Below are positions 58,670 through 64,000 of a stretch of DNA of 64,000 nucleotides, in pieces. Where the stretch lies: assembly GCF_001625215.2 (NCBI RefSeq), contig NC_030381.2, forward strand, positions 54,361,214 through 54,425,213. Reading direction: 5' to 3'. The notes beneath the pieces were generated by a model that was given only the letters and a program-made list of their open reading frames with translations, was not told the DNA's origin and did no database searches. This stretch comes from Daucus carota subsp. sativus (Eukaryota > Streptophyta > Magnoliopsida > Apiales > Apiaceae). The position numbers and the translations under genes are program-made. Each line of letters starts with the position of its first letter. Position 1 is the stretch's first letter.

Positions 58670-59860
58670 CAACACAATGATGTTGACTATAGACTTTTCC
58701 AATTAATTAAATTTAATTTCATTATAAGAACCTACCCCTACACACACTCAAATATTTGAGTAAAAAGAGCATGAGAGAGGGTTGGAAAGAGTCCAAGAGA
58801 AACAGTGGAAAAAACAATGGAACTTGATTGGGCGTTCTTAGCCTTGTCTTGCTCCTAAACAGCACTAATTCATGTTTTAGTCTATTGAGTTGATTGGGTT
58901 AAAAAAATGATTTGATTAGCCCACTAAAGTTGTCAATTTGTTAGTTTGTTCGGTTCTTGTATTTAACATATGATTATTATAAATGTTCATTATTATTTCT
59001 TTTCTTTTGTTGAAAGACATTAGTTCTAAATTTTTAACGTAAATATAAGGAAATTACAGTATTTTTTTGAAAAATGACTCGATTGATCAACGGGGTAATA
59101 TATTTTAGATGAACCGTCAAGAAACAGTAAAATAAGAAATTCTTCGCTACATTTGATTGTCATACTAGCTAATTCACATTATATTCAAATTTCATAGAAT
59201 AATTTGTGTGCATATATGCAATCTTATATCATTAGCAGGAAACTTGCATATATACACTAACTAATTAGTGTCTATATTTCTAAATTTATTATATTTTTAG
59301 TAAAATTTTGGGTATGAAAATGTTTGGAGGGCTGGTGTAATACTGTAATTGTCGTACTTGTCTAAACGTGTAATTCAATCTCACTATTAATACTTAAACT
59401 AATTAGCTAGGAGTACAAGATATCTTCCAGACTAGAAGTAAATATAGTAGAATTATAGTAAAAAAGTTAGTGGCAAAGCCTCAAAATGTTGTAAAGACTT
59501 GCCAGTCTTAATGTTACTCATGCAAGTTATGCCACTTATGGTTCAGACCAGAGAAACACTTCTGGACTAAGGCGCACAGACATGGGACTTTATAACGCAC
59601 TTTCCCTAACAAATTCTTTACATCCTGAATGCCATATTTAGTTTGTATGAGTTGAACTTCTCAAGATTATATTAGCATACCTTTAGCTGTTTCCCGTATT
59701 TAGTTTGTATGAGTTGAACTTCTCATGAGAGTGAAACAGAACACAATGTATCACTATATATCGTTATGGTGTTCCGTGTGACAACAATCTGTTATTAGTA
59801 CATCTAAAAGAATTTATATGCAGACAGGGGGAATACATTACAGCGTTTATACTTGCTTAT
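58670..59860. other. Intergenic spacer
   Basis: AT-rich DNA without a gene. A phrase of about 28 bp ('tttagtttgtatgagttgaac') is duplicated at 59637 and 59697 near the CDC7-like 3' end. Confidence 0.6.
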
Positions 59861-59867
59861 GTTAGTT

Positions 59868-62800
59868 TTACTCAGCACAATAAACCTCGCGGTTCACTGG
59901 TTTAATGTTTACAAGAGCATTTTTCAAATCCAGGCTAAGCCCCTGCCTTAACAGCCTCTGCCTCCTAAGTTGCTTCTGGCATGGCGCAAAAAACTCATGC
60001 TGAAGAGCTTCCTCTGCACTTATTCTTGATCTTGGGTTTACCGCCAAACATTTGTCTATAAGATCAAAAAACTGTATTGGTATATCCTGTAGAATATCTG
60101 GTTTTCTTGTGTTGAGTCCACACCAGTCCCGTAGATCTTTTGATGGCAAGTACTTCCTATCAAGAAGTTCCTGTAGTAAAAATTCCCAGTAAAAGGACAG
60201 CTTTATAGTAAAAAGAATTGGAAGAGAGGCATATTTAAGTTCTCCGCACCATTGGAAATGAAGATTCGCGATTGTGCAGCTTGGCAACTTCCCACAGAAC
60301 TTCGCTGCCGCTCAACTTTGCAATATCCTTTATGTTCCTGTCACATAGCAAAAAGATCAGCCACCTTAACAAAGAAAATAATGTGTAAAAGGGCACTTTT
60401 TAAAAGGATCACTACACTTACTGGTCTGGTTCGCCATTAAAAGGTGATCTTCCAGTGACCAGATAGAGCAGAGTTACACCAGCAGACCAGATATCTAGCT
60501 TAGGGCCTTGATAAGGAGATCTGAACAATACCTGCACATGTATATACTTCATACAGGGAAGAATGGAAGTGGAAGGATAATGAAGACTAAAGAATCAACA
60601 TTCCCATCACTCTATATGTGTATTTTATTGTAACAAATGCTAACATAATTTCTTACCTCCGGAGCCCTGAAACCTTTGGTACCAGCACAAGGACCTTCTC
60701 TTTTGTGCTTAATTTCTCCTATAGACAACCAAAACGTGATAAATACATGGTCAAATATTAATGCATATAATCAGCAATTCAGTGACATTTTAAAAACAGA
60801 CCTTTACCCTTGGCTAGGCCAGCACCTGCAGTAGCAAATTCTGTGGAGTGCAATGGCATTGGAGTAAGATAATTGAGTTTTTTATCCACAATTTCAGGAT
60901 GGGCAGCAACCCTCTTTCTCTTGGAAGCTGGAGCTCTTGAAACTTCATGGTTTGGACCCTGCATTGCTTCTTGTGCCAAGCTTAACAACTCCCTTCTGCC
61001 TTGGCACGGCATGGGTTCCCTCAACTTCTCTCCTGAAGGAAATCTGGTGCTTGTCGCATCTTTGGCAGAGGTTATACCAGAGCCATCAGCACCTTGACTC
61101 TTTACGATATTTCTAGTACCCAAGTCAGCCTTTTCATGTGGGTTAGTCTTCTTCTTGAGGTTCTTGATTAATGACAATGACTTGTAACTTTTTCCTGCCT
61201 CTTGATTTGTTGCTTCCAAAGCTTTGGCACTTGAAAGTTTTTTACTTTTCAAAGGTGGAAGAGATTTTGCATGGGAAAGTTGAACATTGTTGAAGCCCAT
61301 ATCATAGCTCAGATTTAATTTATCTGTAAGGAAGCAATGGTATGAATAAGCCAACACTTATACTAGAATCTTCTTAACCACATTAAAAGGATTAAAACCA
61401 ATGAAGGAAATTCATAAGATCTGTCTTAAAAATTTTAGCAACTCTTAAACAAACACCAGAGAAATATGCAACCCTTTTGCCACCACCCCCAAAATAATTA
61501 CTCTAGGATTAATTATTTCTTAAAAAAATATAGATAAATGAATTAAAAGATCTATACAAGTTTACAAATTTATTCTAAATACAAATGTGTTACCAGTGTA
61601 TCCATATTTCTGATGCAAATCCTGCCAAAGAAAAACAGAACCAGAAAATAAACCATAAGACCATCTTATTCCAGCACAAAATTTAAGACATATAATTGAT
61701 ATAGAAGTAACTGAAAACTTCAAGCAAGCCAGATACAAGTACTTACCATAGCCAAATTGAAATCTATCAAAAATCCTTTATTAGATTTGCAGGAAAACAG
61801 GAAGTTTCCAGGCTTAACATCTCTATGAACTACACCCTGCAAATGCAAGAAGGTAAGTTCCTTTTCTTGACACAAGGAATACACATGAACCAAAACGTAT
61901 GGAAATCTATTCCAATGGTTTCTCACCTGCTTATGTAGACTAGCAAGAGCTCTAAACAGACAATACCCGTACCATTGGATTTGAGAAACATCTATTTCTC
62001 TCTTTAACACCTAAGATTTATTCAAAAATTAGAGACAAAAATGAGGATTAAATGAACAGAATAATAAAAGATTTACATATCAATAACAAAAAAAAATAAA
62101 AAAAATGCACCACCTCAGGTCTATCATGCTCAACATGCTCTAGGACAAGACAATGAGCATTGCCATACTTAAACGAACCTTCATATTTAATCACAAAGTT
62201 CTTACCCCTGCAGAATAAGATGATGATTTATTACATGTCCTTAAGCCTAAAAACATGACAGACTTTCTGAAGAATGGTTGTGCATCTTACCCAAACCGCT
62301 CTAACATTTTTATTTCATTTTGAATATGGTGTCGATTAGCATTTTCATGAGGACCTGCAAATATGTCATCCGGAATAACGTTAGATTAACCTACATTAGC
62401 ATTCCTTGGGAAGTGAGCATACTAGAAGATCTACTTGCATTATCATTCACAAGTACACCAAAAAAATTTCATGTCATACATTTGATAGCAAATGTCAGTC
62501 CATCTTGCTTCCTCGTCGCCTTGTAAACTGTACCATAACCACCTGCAATTTAAAATTTGCAGTGTAACATATAAAATCAGGCTGATCCATATGCTTCAGC
62601 GTGAAAGTATGAATCACTAGCATGTTATGAAAGACAAATACCTGAACCTTCTTTCTCTTCTGCAGTAAAAGAGTCAAAGTAAGGAAGTGGTTCAGGCTCC
62701 ACTTGATTCTAAACAGGGTGCATCAGTAACAAAGATTAGTTGGTCAAATAATTATTAAAAAAAACTTTAACAAAAGCTAGCTATTACATGTGAAACATGG

Positions 62801-63733
62801 TTTTTGTTGCTGCGCAGCAGAACTTACCTTAAGAGACGTAGATACATTTTTTCCTCTGATTTCTTTATTTTTATCTCTTTTTTCTTCAGCATATCTCTTC
62901 TCTTGATAATTCTGCCTAAATTTCTGCTTCTTGGAGAATGATCTTTTATACACTTTACATTGTTCCTCCTCTAAGCAATTACCTGTATTCTTTCCACTAT
63001 CTATTGCCTGAAAATCAACGGGAGTGTGCAAACTAGGATTGTGTGAATCTTCCCGAATCATCTCTAACTTTGACAGCTGTTTCTTATCAACTAACTGAAG
63101 ATTAGCCTGACTTTCATGCATTTTTTCTTCTTTGTCCCTAGAAGGTAAAACTTCACGGCTTTCCAAAATATCATTCATGTTGTAGCCATCTTTTTGTGGC
63201 ATGTAAACACTGATTGTTTTAGTTGACAGATACTCCACCTCTAATTTACAACTGCCAAAATACATTATTTCCTCCACTTCTTTAGTTTCCCCGACTCTTC
63301 TGACTTCACTTGGTTTGGCTAAGGTTTTACAAGCACAGATTCTATTTGACGCTTCCAAAGGTGAAATGTCCATACATTCATCTACTTGTGGCATATAAGG
63401 CTTATTCAAGTCTATTAAATGCCTAGAATAAGAGGTTTTCATCTTATTATCTATCAGAAAAACTGGACTTCTCAATCTACTAGAAAGTGGAGATGGCTCT
63501 TGTTGAAGCTTATCATCCTCGATAACTTTTACTTCTCTAGCATCTGATAACTTCCCAATACTTCCATTCTTAGGAAAGTCAATATGCCACTTTGAAATAT
63601 TTACATGTCCAAACTCTTTCCCGTTCACAAGCATGCCAGTTTTACTTTCCTGTATAGCAGTTTTTAGATCGCAATTCAAGAGGCTGGCTCTGGACTTAAT
63701 AACCGAGCTTTCTTGTGTTCTGTTGCTATGCAC
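59868..63733 (-). CDS. CDC7: CDC7-like serine/threonine kinase (5' end not resolved)
   Basis: Twelve exons in window: 62828-63733, 62642-62708, 62480-62542, 62291-62354, 62114-62207, 61927-62010, 61747-61836, 61594-61621, 60802-61323, 60657-60718, 60422-60531, 60250-60337, with a last exon at 59868-60170. They give 826 codons plus stop. A Ser/Lys-rich N-terminal region of about 300 residues precedes the kinase. The glycine loop is GSGGYGTVYK (about 322), followed by AIK (K345), αC Glu in NEIKML, H430-R-D432-VKPGNF, DFN (451-453) and APE (658-660). The insert of about 200 residues between DFN and APE is the large kinase insert typical of CDC7. CDC7 with DBF4 phosphorylates MCM helicase to fire replication origins. 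A splice acceptor at 63734-63739 shows that at least one more 5' exon exists. Residue numbers count from the first in-window codon. Confidence 0.9.
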
Positions 63734-64000
63734 CTGAAATTACAGGTGCTTAAAAACCAGAAAAACAAGAATACAACTTTTTTATAGCTACAGCAAATAG
63801 AAAATGTTCCTATAGTAAAGAATAAGATCACCCTTACACAATTTAGAACCTTTACTTACTCATTTTCTCTAACATCGTTCTCAAGCATGCAACTCTATAT
63901 ATATGTGGAATCAAGGGCAACTAGGCCCCTTAACCAATTTACACACAACTTACTGTTTATTGCTTTAGTTTCATTTATACTTATATAATGCAAGTTGAAA
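63734..64000 (-). other. Intron or 5' region of the CDC7-like gene
   Basis: The acceptor at 63734 shows intron sequence here. I could not identify the upstream exon with the start codon inside the window. Confidence 0.5.

Noticed and set aside
58454-58702. An 82-codon minus-strand frame
   Set aside because: It spans the hAT MITE with repeated CCGG words and has no host-protein similarity.
1-64000. CRISPR arrays, bacterial operons, riboswitches, rRNA or tRNA genes
   Set aside because: The DNA is plant nuclear; no spaced direct-repeat array, rRNA segment or convincing tRNA cloverleaf was seen by eye. A covariance-model search would be needed to exclude small RNA genes.

Overview
The window is nuclear DNA from a flowering plant. 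It is AT-rich, its genes have many introns bounded by GT/AG, its genes are plant-specific (TIC55, FPF1, CBL, SUVH, plant GATA-ASXH), and Stowaway, hAT and Mutator-type miniature elements lie between them. A eudicot is likely. I cannot name the species from the sequence alone.

Layout: (1) 0.2-9.5 kb is a tandem array of FLOWERING PROMOTING FACTOR 1-like genes on the minus strand, with two intact copies, one decayed copy and a promoter fragment of a further copy at the left edge. Conserved blocks sit upstream of each copy, and MITEs and a probable old LTR fragment have invaded the array. (2) 10.3-13.5 kb is TIC55 (minus). (3) 13.7-18.3 kb is gene-poor, with a striking fold-back element. (4) 18.8-21.2 kb is one long ORF holding two complete F-box units in tandem. 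(5) 22.3-23.0 kb is a decayed cationic amino acid transporter. (6) 24.1-27.9 kb is a CBL1/CBL9-type calcium sensor (plus). (7) 29.2-34.5 kb is phosphomevalonate kinase (plus), with a 1.3 kb Mutator-like element in intron 5. (8) 35.6-37.1 kb is intronless DPH1 (plus), with an internal 11-residue repeat. (9) 39.0-42.9 kb is proteasome subunit RPN9 (minus). (10) 44.0-46.8 kb holds diverged repeats with exon-like pieces that I do not recognise. (11) 47.0-50.2 kb is a SUVH5/6-type H3K9 methyltransferase (minus). (12) 52.2-57.4 kb is a GATA26/27-type protein (minus). (13) 59.9-63.7 kb is a CDC7-like kinase (minus) whose 5' end lies near or beyond the right edge.

The genes are ordinary neighbours on a plant chromosome and not a functional cluster. 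They cover chloroplast import/chlorophyll breakdown, isoprenoid synthesis, Ca2+ signalling, translation factor modification, protein turnover, heterochromatin and replication. I rebuilt exons by matching reading frames and splice sites to remembered family sequences. For all six multi-exon genes the coding exons sum to whole codons without an internal stop. For five of these the set is complete; the CDC7-like set is the in-window part.

The most notable observations are the double F-box fusion ORF, the DPH1 repeat insertion, the TCP/evening-element-like block kept in all three FPF1 copies, the perfect 220 bp palindrome, the clean 9 bp and 8 bp target duplications around three transposons, and the unexplained exon-like repeats at 44-47 kb. 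I found no complete new system.
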